Source of the DNA: a virus
IMG/VR virus record: IMGVR_UViG_3300031973_001571
Location: 1 to 36,211 of that record
Length of the DNA stretch: 36,211 nt
Strand: one strand, 5' to 3'
Positions 21,108 through 28,571 of this stretch are shown here, one piece after another (position 1 is the first letter of the stretch; each line of letters begins with the position of its first letter). The notes below the pieces were generated by a model that made no database searches, had not been told where the DNA came from, and saw only the letters and a program-made list of their open reading frames with translations. Made by a program: the position numbers and the translations under genes.

Positions 21108-22970
21108 ATGTCAAAAAAAGCTGGCCAGCTGAATAAGCTGCAGCAACACATTCGCGATAAAAACGGACTTGAACCGCAATATCGTGAAGCTGAGTTGCTA
21201 TCAGTAGATGAAGAAAACCGAACAGCCACTTTTAGCTTCAGTTCAGAATTTGAAGTGAATCGATGGTGGGGGGTTGAGATTCTTGATCATTCACCATCGT
21301 CGGTACGTCTTGAGCGTATTAATAATGGCGGTGCGTTTTTAATGGACCACGATCGTTGGGATCAGCGCGGAGTTGTGCTGGATGCTTCGATTGTTGATCA
21401 GCGTGGCGAGTGCACAGTGAAGCTAAGCCAAAACGCTCGCGGTGAAGAGCTATGGCTCGACATTAAAGACAGAATCCGAACACAGGTTTCGGTGGGTTAT
21501 GTCATTCATGAAGCGGTTCTTGAACGCGTAGAAGGCGATAAAGAGTTTTACCGTGTTACTGACTGGGAACCGACTGAAATTTCATCCGTTTCAATTGCTG
21601 CCGATCCGACCGTTGGCCTGGGTCGCAGTGCTGAAAAACAAAGTTATTTACCCGTAAACATTCGCTTAAACGAGCAACAAGGAGCGCCAGCAATGGACCC
21701 AGAAGAGTTAGAAAATGAATTAGACCAGGGCCAGCGCTCTGAAACTCCAACACAAGCACCAATCGTTGCGGCCGTTCGTTCTGCTACAGCACCGGTTGAT
21801 GCTGCGGTACCTGTTGATGCATCTCGCGAGATCGCTCGCATTGGTGCTGAATACGGTGCTACTGAGTTGGCTATGCGTTCAGTTGCTGATGGCCATACGG
21901 TTGAGCAATTTAAAACAGCGCTGTTAAACAGTCATAAAGAGCGTGCAGCTGCACCAGATGCGCAAACAACTATGATTGATGTTGGCTTAACCGAAAAGCA
22001 GCGCGGTGAATACAGCATCATGAATGTTGTGCGTGCATTGAGTACGGGTAACTTTGAAAAGTATGCGCCGTTTGAAACTGAAGTTTCTCGTGCGATTGCT
22101 GAAAAACGCGGTACTGAAGCGCGTGGCATCTTGGTGCCTTACGATGTTTTAGGTGCAGGTCTGCGTCAACAGTCTGCGGGTGCTGCGTCTAAAGGTGGCA
22201 ACTTGGTTGCTACTGAATTACACAGCGAACACTTCATTGAAGCGCTTCGTCAAAACTCAATGATGGCTCAGCTGGGTGCGCGTACGTTGACAGGCTTGGT
22301 TGGTGATTTTGATATGCCAAAGCAAACCGGTACGGCTACGTTTAATTGGCTCGGTGAAGATGCTGATAATACCGACAGCGATGTTGACTTTGGTCTTGTT
22401 TCACTGCGCCCTCGTACTGTTGCGGGTTCTGTTGCGATCACTCGCCGCTTAATGCTGCAAACGTCAGGCGAAGTTGAAAACATGATTCGTCAGGATCTGC
22501 TACTAGGTCTTGCAGAAGCGATTGATAATGATGGTCTTGCAACCATTCTTGCCACGTCGGGCATTGGTGCGCAAGTCATTGCCGATGCGGGCAAAGTGCC
22601 AACGTGGGCTGAGATCGTTGGTCTTGAAACCGATGTTGACGAAGCTAACGCATTGCGTGGTGATCCTGCTTACGTTATGCGTCCAAGCATGAAAGGCACG
22701 CTAAAATCGACCGTTAAGGCAGCGGGTACGGCTGAGTTTATCTGGGCTGAAAACATGGTTAATGGCATGCGTGGTGCATCCACTACGCAAATGACTGCCG
22801 CACAAATCTTGTTCGGTGACTTCTCTCAGTTAATGATCGGCCTATGGGGCGCGGTTGACCTTACGGTTGATACGTCTACTAAAGCTAAGTCGGGCGGCAC
22901 TGTGCTTCGTATTTTCCAAGATGCGGATACTGCAGTTCGTCATGCGGGTGCGTTCAGCCTAGCGCAGTAG
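21108..22970 (+). CDS. Fused prohead protease and HK97-type major capsid protein
   Basis: The 620-residue polypeptide begins with a U35-type prohead protease (about 1-185): FLMDHDRW with probable catalytic His81 and QVSVGY with probable Ser128. A Pro/Ala/Glu-rich linker or scaffold-like part follows (about 190-310). The HK97-type capsid domain occupies about 320-620 (GGNLVATELHSEHFIEALR, FDMPKQTGTATFNWLGE, and the AEAIDNDGLA E-loop/spine region). An internal ATG at 21693 (residue 196) has AAGGAG eight bases upstream. It would give a separate 425-residue capsid protein. The fusion would deliver protease to the shell and be self-cleaved. Confidence 0.92.
   Translation: MSKKAGQLNKLQQHIRDKNGLEPQYREAELLSVDEENRTATFSFSSEFEVNRWWGVEILDHSPSSVRLERINNGGAFLMDHDRWDQRGVVLDASIVDQRGECTVKLSQNARGEELWLDIKDRIRTQVSVGYVIHEAVLERVEGDKEFYRVTDWEPTEISSVSIAADPTVGLGRSAEKQSYLPVNIRLNEQQGAPAMDPEELENELDQGQRSETPTQAPIVAAVRSATAPVDAAVPVDASREIARIGAEYGATELAMRSVADGHTVEQFKTALLNSHKERAAAPDAQTTMIDVGLTEKQRGEYSIMNVVRALSTGNFEKYAPFETEVSRAIAEKRGTEARGILVPYDVLGAGLRQQSAGAASKGGNLVATELHSEHFIEALRQNSMMAQLGARTLTGLVGDFDMPKQTGTATFNWLGEDADNTDSDVDFGLVSLRPRTVAGSVAITRRLMLQTSGEVENMIRQDLLLGLAEAIDNDGLATILATSGIGAQVIADAGKVPTWAEIVGLETDVDEANALRGDPAYVMRPSMKGTLKSTVKAAGTAEFIWAENMVNGMRGASTTQMTAAQILFGDFSQLMIGLWGAVDLTVDTSTKAKSGGTVLRIFQDADTAVRHAGAFSLAQ
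21693..22970 (+). CDS. Possible separately started major capsid protein (internal start)
   Basis: AAGGAG precedes an ATG at 21693 within the fusion gene, giving a 425-residue protein of normal HK97-type capsid size with an acidic helical delta-domain-like start (MDPEELENELDQGQ). A phage needs hundreds of capsid subunits but few proteases, so a second start makes sense. The ribosome binding site is seen; actual use is inference. Confidence 0.5.
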   Translation: MDPEELENELDQGQRSETPTQAPIVAAVRSATAPVDAAVPVDASREIARIGAEYGATELAMRSVADGHTVEQFKTALLNSHKERAAAPDAQTTMIDVGLTEKQRGEYSIMNVVRALSTGNFEKYAPFETEVSRAIAEKRGTEARGILVPYDVLGAGLRQQSAGAASKGGNLVATELHSEHFIEALRQNSMMAQLGARTLTGLVGDFDMPKQTGTATFNWLGEDADNTDSDVDFGLVSLRPRTVAGSVAITRRLMLQTSGEVENMIRQDLLLGLAEAIDNDGLATILATSGIGAQVIADAGKVPTWAEIVGLETDVDEANALRGDPAYVMRPSMKGTLKSTVKAAGTAEFIWAENMVNGMRGASTTQMTAAQILFGDFSQLMIGLWGAVDLTVDTSTKAKSGGTVLRIFQDADTAVRHAGAFSLAQ

Positions 22971-22990
22971 TTGCTTGGTTAAACAGTGTT

Positions 22991-23030
22991 AAAAAAAAGG
23001 CGGTTGCTTAATAGGTAGTCGCCTTTTTTG
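22991..23030 (+). terminator. Rho-independent terminator after the capsid gene
   Basis: AAAAAAGGCG (22993-23002) pairs with CGCCTTTTTT (23020-23029), a perfect 10-bp stem with a T tract. It lies just after the capsid stop (22970) and before the next head gene (23076). It probably makes extra capsid-ending transcripts; late transcription must read through it to reach tail genes. Confidence 0.85.
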
Positions 23031-23075
23031 TTTGTGTTGAAATATTTAAACAATTATTAAGCGAGTAAGAAGATC

Positions 23076-23330
23076 ATGGCTAAGAAAACAGACGTTAAAA
23101 AAGTTACGGTAAAAGTCATTCGAGGTTTTATGGCGGCGGGCAAAGTTATTCCTGCTGTTATTAAAAGCGGTAAAGATGGTAAAGACTCAGCTGCGTGCGT
23201 TGTTGATTTGCCAGTTGCGTTTGCGCGTGAATTGATTGCAAACGGCAAAGTGGTTGAAACCACTGAGAAGAAAAATTTCGATTTGCCGAAAGAAGAAAAA
23301 ACGCTCGAAGATGAGTTGGCTGAACTTTAG
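23076..23330 (+). CDS. Small head-region protein (84 aa)
   Basis: The protein is small, with a Lys-rich start, a central RGFMAAGKVIPAVIKSGKDG hairpin-like part and an acidic C-terminus (PKEEKTLEDELAEL). It lies between the capsid and head-tail connector genes, so it is probably a virion or assembly protein. I do not recognise the family with certainty. Confidence 0.6.
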   Translation: MAKKTDVKKVTVKVIRGFMAAGKVIPAVIKSGKDGKDSAACVVDLPVAFARELIANGKVVETTEKKNFDLPKEEKTLEDELAEL

Positions 23331-23361
23331 CCGTTAACGCATTGATTTGTGAGAAACAAAT

Positions 23362-23691
23362 ATGACCTTCGCCACTGATTTAGATGCCGATATTGGCAAT
23401 GTATTTTTTGATGACTACGGTGTGGATGCGCTATTGGTTCGAGAAAAAGAACCATTGGTAGATCCTGCGGGCATCCGTTGCATTGTAGGTCGTGGTATCG
23501 ATCGTTTTGTGGATGGGGGTTATATAAAAAACTCTTGGGAAATTGAGTTTAGTGTAAATGACAAGGTTCGTACCGGTGATCAGGTGCAGGTGCTGGATGA
23601 CGATGGTGGTGTTGTAAGAAAGTATTTGGTTGGCAATCAGGCGGATAGAGCGGGTGAGGTTGTAACGTTTGCCGCAAAAATTGATAAATAG
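23362..23691 (+). CDS. Head-tail connector (lambda gpFII-like)
   Basis: The 109-residue beta-rich protein has features of the FII/gp13-type joining proteins: an acidic start with DADIGNVFFDDYGVDALLV, then DRFVDGGYIKNSWEIEF, DQVQVLDDDGG. Such proteins sit between the portal/gpW and the tail. The place between the capsid and gpZ genes fits. The assignment is by pattern and position. Confidence 0.7.
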   Translation: MTFATDLDADIGNVFFDDYGVDALLVREKEPLVDPAGIRCIVGRGIDRFVDGGYIKNSWEIEFSVNDKVRTGDQVQVLDDDGGVVRKYLVGNQADRAGEVVTFAAKIDK

Positions 23692-23706
23692 CTAGGTTGA
23701 TAAGTT

Positions 23707-24270
23707 ATGGCTGTTAATAACAAAGCTCAATTAAACGCAGTGACTAAGCGTCTGCTTAAATACGCGCAAAAGGATATACCTAATGCTCATCGCATGGCCA
23801 TAAATCGAACGCTTAAAAAGTCAAAAGTTGCTCTAGTTAAAAAAGTGGCTGAAGACACAGGTATTAAGCAAAAAATAATTAATCAATCGAAGGCTGCTAA
23901 AAAGCGGGTTTCGGTTGAATCTGCAACAGGTGGCGCTAAAGCAAAGGCGGCAATGTTAAAGTTTAATACGAAAGGCATACCACTAATCAATTTAAAACCA
24001 AAGTTTATAGCCGGTGGCGTATTGGCTTCTGGTTATGTGGTGCCTGATGGATTTATTGCCAGCGGTCGAAAAGGAAAGGGCAAAGGGCGATTAAAACAGT
24101 CGCATGTTCTACAGCGTGAAAGCGATGCGCAGTATCCAATTAAAATCGTGCGGGTAGAAATTGCCAGTGTGGTTAAAAAAAATGGATTACTAACTGTGCG
24201 GCAGACGTTCGGCAAAGAATTTCAAAAAGAATACAACAGCGCTATTAAGTTGCTGAGATCTCGTACTTAG
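23707..24270 (+). CDS. Minor tail protein Z (gpZ-like, tail completion)
   Basis: The 187-residue, strongly basic protein has the gpZ layout: KYAQKDIPNAHRMAINRTLKK, a Lys/Ala-rich middle part (SKAAKKRVSVES), and FGKEFQKEYNSAIKLL at the end. gpZ joins tail to head. It lies between FII-like and gpU-like genes, the lambda order. Confidence 0.8.
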   Translation: MAVNNKAQLNAVTKRLLKYAQKDIPNAHRMAINRTLKKSKVALVKKVAEDTGIKQKIINQSKAAKKRVSVESATGGAKAKAAMLKFNTKGIPLINLKPKFIAGGVLASGYVVPDGFIASGRKGKGKGRLKQSHVLQRESDAQYPIKIVRVEIASVVKKNGLLTVRQTFGKEFQKEYNSAIKLLRSRT

Positions 24271-24296
24271 ATCGTACTAAAAATTAAAGGCAAACC

Positions 24297-24716
24297 ATGG
24301 ATTTACAGATTCTAAGCAATTTGCGGTCGTCTGTGCGTAACGCATTAAAAGCAGCATACCCAACAACCGATATTTATACCGCCGAGATCACCAGTTTAAT
24401 TGATGAGGATGATTCGAACGTTGTTGAATTTCTTACCGTGTTTTTCTCAGAGGGTGACGAAGTTGAAGACGGTGAAGATTTAGACGATGAAACGTACCGA
24501 ACCGATACTTACTTAACCGTGGGCTACTTTCACGAAAAAGCCGAACGTGACCAAGGTTGGTTAGATGCTGAGGCGGGTACGATCCGTGAAGCTGTGATGG
24601 CATTGGATGATGTGTTTGCTGGCGACATTAAGCGAGATGGCTGGCAATACTTGCCGAGTGCTGATGGTTCGGTACCAGGCATTCAATTCAAATTTGCAGT
24701 TAATTATTCTAATTAA
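24297..24716 (+). CDS. Minor tail protein U (gpU-like, tail terminator)
   Basis: The 139-residue acidic protein fits the gpU family: LRSSVRNALKAAYPTTDIYT at the start, a very acidic loop (EGDEVEDGEDLDDETY), and a beta strand TDTYLTVGYFHE followed by a helix. gpU forms the ring that ends tail-tube growth. It follows gpZ as in lambda. Confidence 0.8.
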   Translation: MDLQILSNLRSSVRNALKAAYPTTDIYTAEITSLIDEDDSNVVEFLTVFFSEGDEVEDGEDLDDETYRTDTYLTVGYFHEKAERDQGWLDAEAGTIREAVMALDDVFAGDIKRDGWQYLPSADGSVPGIQFKFAVNYSN

Positions 24717-24757
24717 TTGTTGTTTTAACTTTTATTAAACCAAAGCAGGAAAAGAAT

Positions 24758-25186
24758 ATGTCTCTTAAAAAAGGTCGTGGCCTAAAATTATTTGTTAAAG
24801 CATCTGGTGCAGAAGATACGGCTTATGTTCGCATCAATAAAGTAAAAACCTATTCACCAGGTGAAGAGTCTGTTGCAACGCAGGATTCTACCTTTATAGA
24901 TCAAGATGATGATTACATGTATCACACGACGGGAATGATTGATCCTGGTGAAGTCTCATTCACAGCGGAGCGTAATCCTGCGGATGCAGGGCAAAAATTA
25001 TGTGATGACAATCTTGGTGTAGGGCTTGACTTTAAAGTTCAGTGGAAAGATGGCAGTGGCGAAGAATATTCCGGCACCGTGACAAAACGCGCAACGGGTG
25101 AACCAAGCGAAGATGATTTAGTTCGCAGTTATTCAATTAAACGCCAAGGGGCTCCGGTTCCGTTTACTGCTCCGGTTGGGCCGTAG
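24758..25186 (+). CDS. Major tail tube protein
   Basis: The 142-residue protein is beta-rich (KKGRGLKLFVKASGAED, EVSFTAERNPADAG, FKVQWKDGSGEEYSG), as expected of a lambda gpV-type tube subunit. Its place between the tail terminator and the chaperone genes is the standard one. The C-terminal Ig-like domain of lambda gpV is absent. Confidence 0.83.
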   Translation: MSLKKGRGLKLFVKASGAEDTAYVRINKVKTYSPGEESVATQDSTFIDQDDDYMYHTTGMIDPGEVSFTAERNPADAGQKLCDDNLGVGLDFKVQWKDGSGEEYSGTVTKRATGEPSEDDLVRSYSIKRQGAPVPFTAPVGP

Positions 25187-25195
25187 GGGAATTCT

Positions 25196-25708
25196 ATGAG
25201 TCTTCTTATGTCTAGTAATTTATTTGCCGCGCTGGCGGCGGTGCTTGCTATTGCGCCCTGCGGTTTTTTGATCTATTTCGTTATCAATGTGATTGCAAAA
25301 TCTGCGGTTCCTGGAGGTTATAAATTTTTAACGGTGGAAATTCTTGGTCGAGTTTTTACGCTAGTTGAGATTTCAGCATTGCAGCGTTTGGAGTATTTAA
25401 AGCGCTGCATGAAATTGAATGCGAGTGATGGCTTTGAGTTTATGCGCGATGACCTGGTTGTGAGTACCGATTTAATAGCGTTGCATTTGCGGCGCTGGTA
25501 TTTACCTCGATGGGTTATTGCGTATCGATTGCGGGGGTTGTCTGCGGGAGCAATTGCGGAACTGTTTCGAAGTTGCGTAACGCTTAGTAATTTGCCGTTT
25601 TCGATAGTTAAAGATGAGCCGATTGCTTCCACTGATGATTTGGACGATGAGTGGGATTGGATCGGTGATGAAGATGAAAAAAAGAAACGTCCAGTTGTGC
25701 GCCAATAG
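25196..25708 (+). CDS. Tail assembly chaperone (gpG-like) with N-terminal membrane segment
   Basis: The 170-residue frame has a chaperone-type core from about residue 43 (YKFLTVEILGRVFTLVEIS followed by ALQRLEYLKRC) and an acidic C-terminus. The first 36 residues add one hydrophobic segment (SNLFAALAAVLAIAPCGFLIYFVI), which is unusual for a cytoplasmic chaperone. A perfect GGAGGT at 25314-25319 stands just before the conserved part, but no ATG follows at good distance (a GTG at 25337 is the nearest). The chaperone binds the tape measure protein with the frameshifted form. Near its end is the A_AAA_AAG slippery site. Confidence 0.75.
   Translation: MSLLMSSNLFAALAAVLAIAPCGFLIYFVINVIAKSAVPGGYKFLTVEILGRVFTLVEISALQRLEYLKRCMKLNASDGFEFMRDDLVVSTDLIALHLRRWYLPRWVIAYRLRGLSAGAIAELFRSCVTLSNLPFSIVKDEPIASTDDLDDEWDWIGDEDEKKKRPVVRQ
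25678..25684 (+). promoter_or_regulatory. -1 programmed frameshift site (A_AAA_AAG)
   Basis: In the gpG-like frame the codons are GAA AAA AAG, so the heptamer is A_AAA_AAG, the most efficient -1 slippery sequence known in E. coli. The -1 frame is open from 25684 to the stop at 25938 without interruption. This is the usual G/GT arrangement of siphophage tails. Confidence 0.85.
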
Positions 25709-25938
25709 ATTTTGAATATCTGCTCGGTGTTCAACTGGGCTGTGTTGATGTGCGTGACATGCTATTGAGCTTGTCGTGCAATCAATATGATGGCTGGTAT
25801 GCGTTTTATAAAAATAATCCGTGGGGGCCTCATATAGACGGTTTTCGAAACGGCCAGTTATGTGCCGCGATATTCAATAGCACTGGGCACATGAAAAAGC
25901 CGGTGCTGGTTGATGATTTTATACCTCGATTTCATTAG
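25684..25938 (+). CDS. gpT-like part of the tail assembly chaperone (made by -1 frameshift, GT fusion)
   Basis: After the slip, translation continues for 84 residues (ETSSCAPIDFEYLLG onward) to the stop at 25938, giving a GT fusion of about 247 residues starting at 25196. The T part holds the family's YDGWYAFYKNNPWGPHID and a final DDFIPRF. An independent GTG start at 25750 has no ribosome binding site and would cut off part of the conserved region, so frameshifting is preferred. GT bridges the tape measure to tail tube subunits. Confidence 0.8.
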   Translation, partial: ETSSCAPIDFEYLLGVQLGCVDVRDMLLSLSCNQYDGWYAFYKNNPWGPHIDGFRNGQLCAAIFNSTGHMKKPVLVDDFIPRFH

Positions 25939-25947
25939 GGCGCTTCC

Positions 25948-28089
25948 ATGAGTAATAAATTAGATAACTATACGATATCGATCAATGGTGATGATAAAAA
26001 TCTTCAGTTAGCGGTTCGTAATAGTGTGGGCGGCTTAAACAAAGTTGGTCGCGCTGCGAATGATGCTGATGGTGGCACTAAGGCGCTGTCGGGTAGTTTT
26101 CGAGATGCTGCTACTCATGCTGCGGCATTTGAGGGGCCGCTTGGTGGTATTTCTGGTCGCCTGGGTGCGATGTCTACTTTGCTGGGCAATGTTAACCCTC
26201 TAATGATTGGTTTGGGGTTGGCTGTAAGTGGTGTATCGGTTTTTATGGCCAGTGCAGTTAAAGAACACGATCAGCTTGCTTTGCGAAATAAAAAGCAAGA
26301 AGCACTTTTAAAATCGACAGGTTATGCAGCGGGTTTTGCAGCGCATGAGCTTGATGAAATGGCGAAAGCAGTTGCGCTAAATACTCTAGCTAGTGTTGAG
26401 GGTATTAAAGATACGCAGAACGTTTTATTAACGTTTAAAGGTGTTTCGGAAACAGCATTTAAAGATGCTATTACGTTGTCGCAAGATATGGCCGCAGTAA
26501 TGGGCACTGACTCAAAAGCAGCGGCTTTGCAGCTAGGCAAGGCGCTTGAAAGTCCGACTGAAGGAATATCTGCATTAAAGCGTGCGGGTGTTTCGTTTAG
26601 CCAGGCTGAGAAAGAGATGATTCGCGATATGGAAAACGCGGGCCGTGTTGCAGATGCGCAAACCTATATTCTTGAAACATTAAAAAATCAAATCGGTGGT
26701 GCGGGTGAGGCAGAAGCGGGAACGCTTGCGGGTGCGGTTGATACACTGAGTCAGAATTGGCAAACACTGAAAACGGTAGTTGCAGAAGATTCAGGTGCTG
26801 CGGCTGGAATGAAGAATTTAGCCACTGGCATGGCTAATATTATTGACCGAATTAATCATTCATTAGCGCCGGATGATGATAGTCGCCTTGCTCAGTTGTG
26901 GGTTGAAAGTCAAACGCTTCAAAAAAGTTTAGATGATTTGTGGAGTGGTGAAGATCGTTCGTTTTTATCCTACATTGTTGGTAAAGATTCAGAGTCGTTA
27001 CGCTTGAATAGTGAGATTTCTTTGATTGATAAAGAGATCGCCGAAATCGAAGCTCGACAAGCATCGCGGAAAGCTGAAGAGGAAAAAGCGGATGCTGCGG
27101 CGGTTGCCAATGAGAATGCAAAAACAGAAGAGCTTTTACAACAAAAGAAACTTGCTGAAGATAAAAAAACAGCCGTAACCCAAGCAAAATACGCTTCTGA
27201 CCTTTTATCAATGGATATGCAATTTGCAACCGAAACCGAAAAGGCTGAGTTGCAAAATCAGAAATACCTTACTCGTATTGATAAATGGCAATTGAGCGAG
27301 CAGGAAATAAAAGCTCGCGGCTTCGAAACCATGGCTGAGCTTCAAGAAAGCTACCGCGCATTAGCGGATGAAAAGCTTGATTCTGATTTATTAAAGATAA
27401 AATTGAAAATTGATAAAGCAGAAGAAGAAAAAACTAAAAAAGCAAAAGATGAAGCTGAGAAGCGCGCTAAAAATGAAGCGGCTGCGCAAAAGCAAGCACT
27501 TCAGGCGGTGCTCACGACCAGCGGTCAGTTTTTGAACTTGCTAGAAAGCAACGGCCAAAAACAATCGGCTGTTTTTAAGCTGTTATTCGCAGCACAGCAA
27601 GCCGCGCAAATTCCAATGACGATTGCTAACGCAGAAGCGGCAGCATCGGCAACGGTGGCACACGATGCTCCGATCATGGGCGTAGGTGCATTAACAACCG
27701 GTAATATTATTCGTGCGTCGGGTTACGCCAGTGCAGGGATTATTGCAGGGCAAGCCATCGCGGGTGCGTTTGAAAATGGCGGTATCGTCGGCGGTAATAG
27801 TTATACCGGCGACAACTTAACCGCATTTGTAAACAGTAGCGAAATGATCTTGAACAGGCCCCAGCAAAAGCAACTATTCGACATGGCGAATGGTGTTGGC
27901 GCAGGCGGTGGATCTTCACCAATTATTAATATTATCGAAGACGCTAGCAGGGCTGGTCAAACTGAGCACGAAAGTGGCGGTTTGACGAAAGAGGATGTAA
28001 TTAACATCTACGTTGCGAATGTTACGCAGGGCGGTGCTGCTGCTCAAATTAAAGAACAGATCTACGGATTGGAGCGTGTAGGACGATGA
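25948..28089 (+). CDS. Tail tape measure protein
   Basis: The 713-residue protein sets tail length. The first half has the tape-measure domain (LLKSTGYAAGFAAHELDEMA, AAALQLGKALESPTEGISALK, and GVSFSQAEKEMIRDMENAG). A long charged coiled coil spans about 350-500. Hydrophobic and Gly/Ala-rich stretches (about 85-105 and 555-610) may cross the membrane during DNA ejection. The usual ENGGIVGG-type end is present. It follows the chaperone pair as always. The length suggests a tail of roughly 100 nm by the usual residue-to-length rule. Confidence 0.92.
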   Translation: MSNKLDNYTISINGDDKNLQLAVRNSVGGLNKVGRAANDADGGTKALSGSFRDAATHAAAFEGPLGGISGRLGAMSTLLGNVNPLMIGLGLAVSGVSVFMASAVKEHDQLALRNKKQEALLKSTGYAAGFAAHELDEMAKAVALNTLASVEGIKDTQNVLLTFKGVSETAFKDAITLSQDMAAVMGTDSKAAALQLGKALESPTEGISALKRAGVSFSQAEKEMIRDMENAGRVADAQTYILETLKNQIGGAGEAEAGTLAGAVDTLSQNWQTLKTVVAEDSGAAAGMKNLATGMANIIDRINHSLAPDDDSRLAQLWVESQTLQKSLDDLWSGEDRSFLSYIVGKDSESLRLNSEISLIDKEIAEIEARQASRKAEEEKADAAAVANENAKTEELLQQKKLAEDKKTAVTQAKYASDLLSMDMQFATETEKAELQNQKYLTRIDKWQLSEQEIKARGFETMAELQESYRALADEKLDSDLLKIKLKIDKAEEEKTKKAKDEAEKRAKNEAAAQKQALQAVLTTSGQFLNLLESNGQKQSAVFKLLFAAQQAAQIPMTIANAEAAASATVAHDAPIMGVGALTTGNIIRASGYASAGIIAGQAIAGAFENGGIVGGNSYTGDNLTAFVNSSEMILNRPQQKQLFDMANGVGAGGGSSPIINIIEDASRAGQTEHESGGLTKEDVINIYVANVTQGGAAAQIKEQIYGLERVGR

Positions 28090-28565
28090 TTGATTTTACG
28101 CGTTATCCGAACAACGTTTTGCCGTTGCCTCTTTTAAAAACTCATAGCTTAAAACGTAAGTCTATGCGGCTGGAATCAAAGATGGATTCTGGTTATTCGC
28201 GCTCACGCAGGCGGTTTAAAAATCCTCCGTCTGAAATGGCTGTGAGTTTTTTGTTTAGCAATGATCAGCAAGAAATATTCGAGGGCTGGTATCACGACAT
28301 TATCAATGCCGGCACAAGTTGGTTTGTTATGCCTGTGAAAGTTGGAAGTGTGGTGGCTGATCACGAATGCAAATTTATCGGTGATTACTCGCAGAAAAGT
28401 CCAAGCAAAAATTTATGGACGATCAGTGCAAAATTATTAGTTAAAAATCTTCGTGTGATAAGCGCGAATGAAACACTCGGGCGCATTCATGATCTGCCAA
28501 ATATGGCGACGTCGGTACGCGACGGGTTGGATGAAGCTGTCACAAATTATGTTAATGAAGGGTAA
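28086..28565 (+). CDS. Minor tail protein (gpM-like position)
   Basis: The 159-residue protein follows the tape measure gene with an ATGA overlap, the place of lambda gpM. It has an RLESKMDSGYSRSRRRF start, then a beta/alpha core QQEIFEGWYHDIINAGTSWF with VMPVKVG, and a helical tail. These features resemble distal or minor tail proteins of siphophages. The family call is by position and general pattern. Confidence 0.65.
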   Translation: MIDFTRYPNNVLPLPLLKTHSLKRKSMRLESKMDSGYSRSRRRFKNPPSEMAVSFLFSNDQQEIFEGWYHDIINAGTSWFVMPVKVGSVVADHECKFIGDYSQKSPSKNLWTISAKLLVKNLRVISANETLGRIHDLPNMATSVRDGLDEAVTNYVNEG

Positions 28566-28571
28566 GCAGTA

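Noticed and set aside
25318-25734. Minus-strand open frame of 138 codons within the chaperone region
   Set aside because: It is antisense to the chaperone gene, has serine-rich low-complexity protein, no ribosome binding site and no neighbours on that strand.
25750-25938. Independent gpT-like gene from a GTG start
   Set aside because: There is no ribosome binding site, and the same frame is open back to a correct A_AAA_AAG slippery site with protein similarity continuing upstream.
26852-27229. Minus-strand open frame opposite the tape measure gene
   Set aside because: Antisense shadow of the coiled-coil part; no domain, no ribosome binding site.
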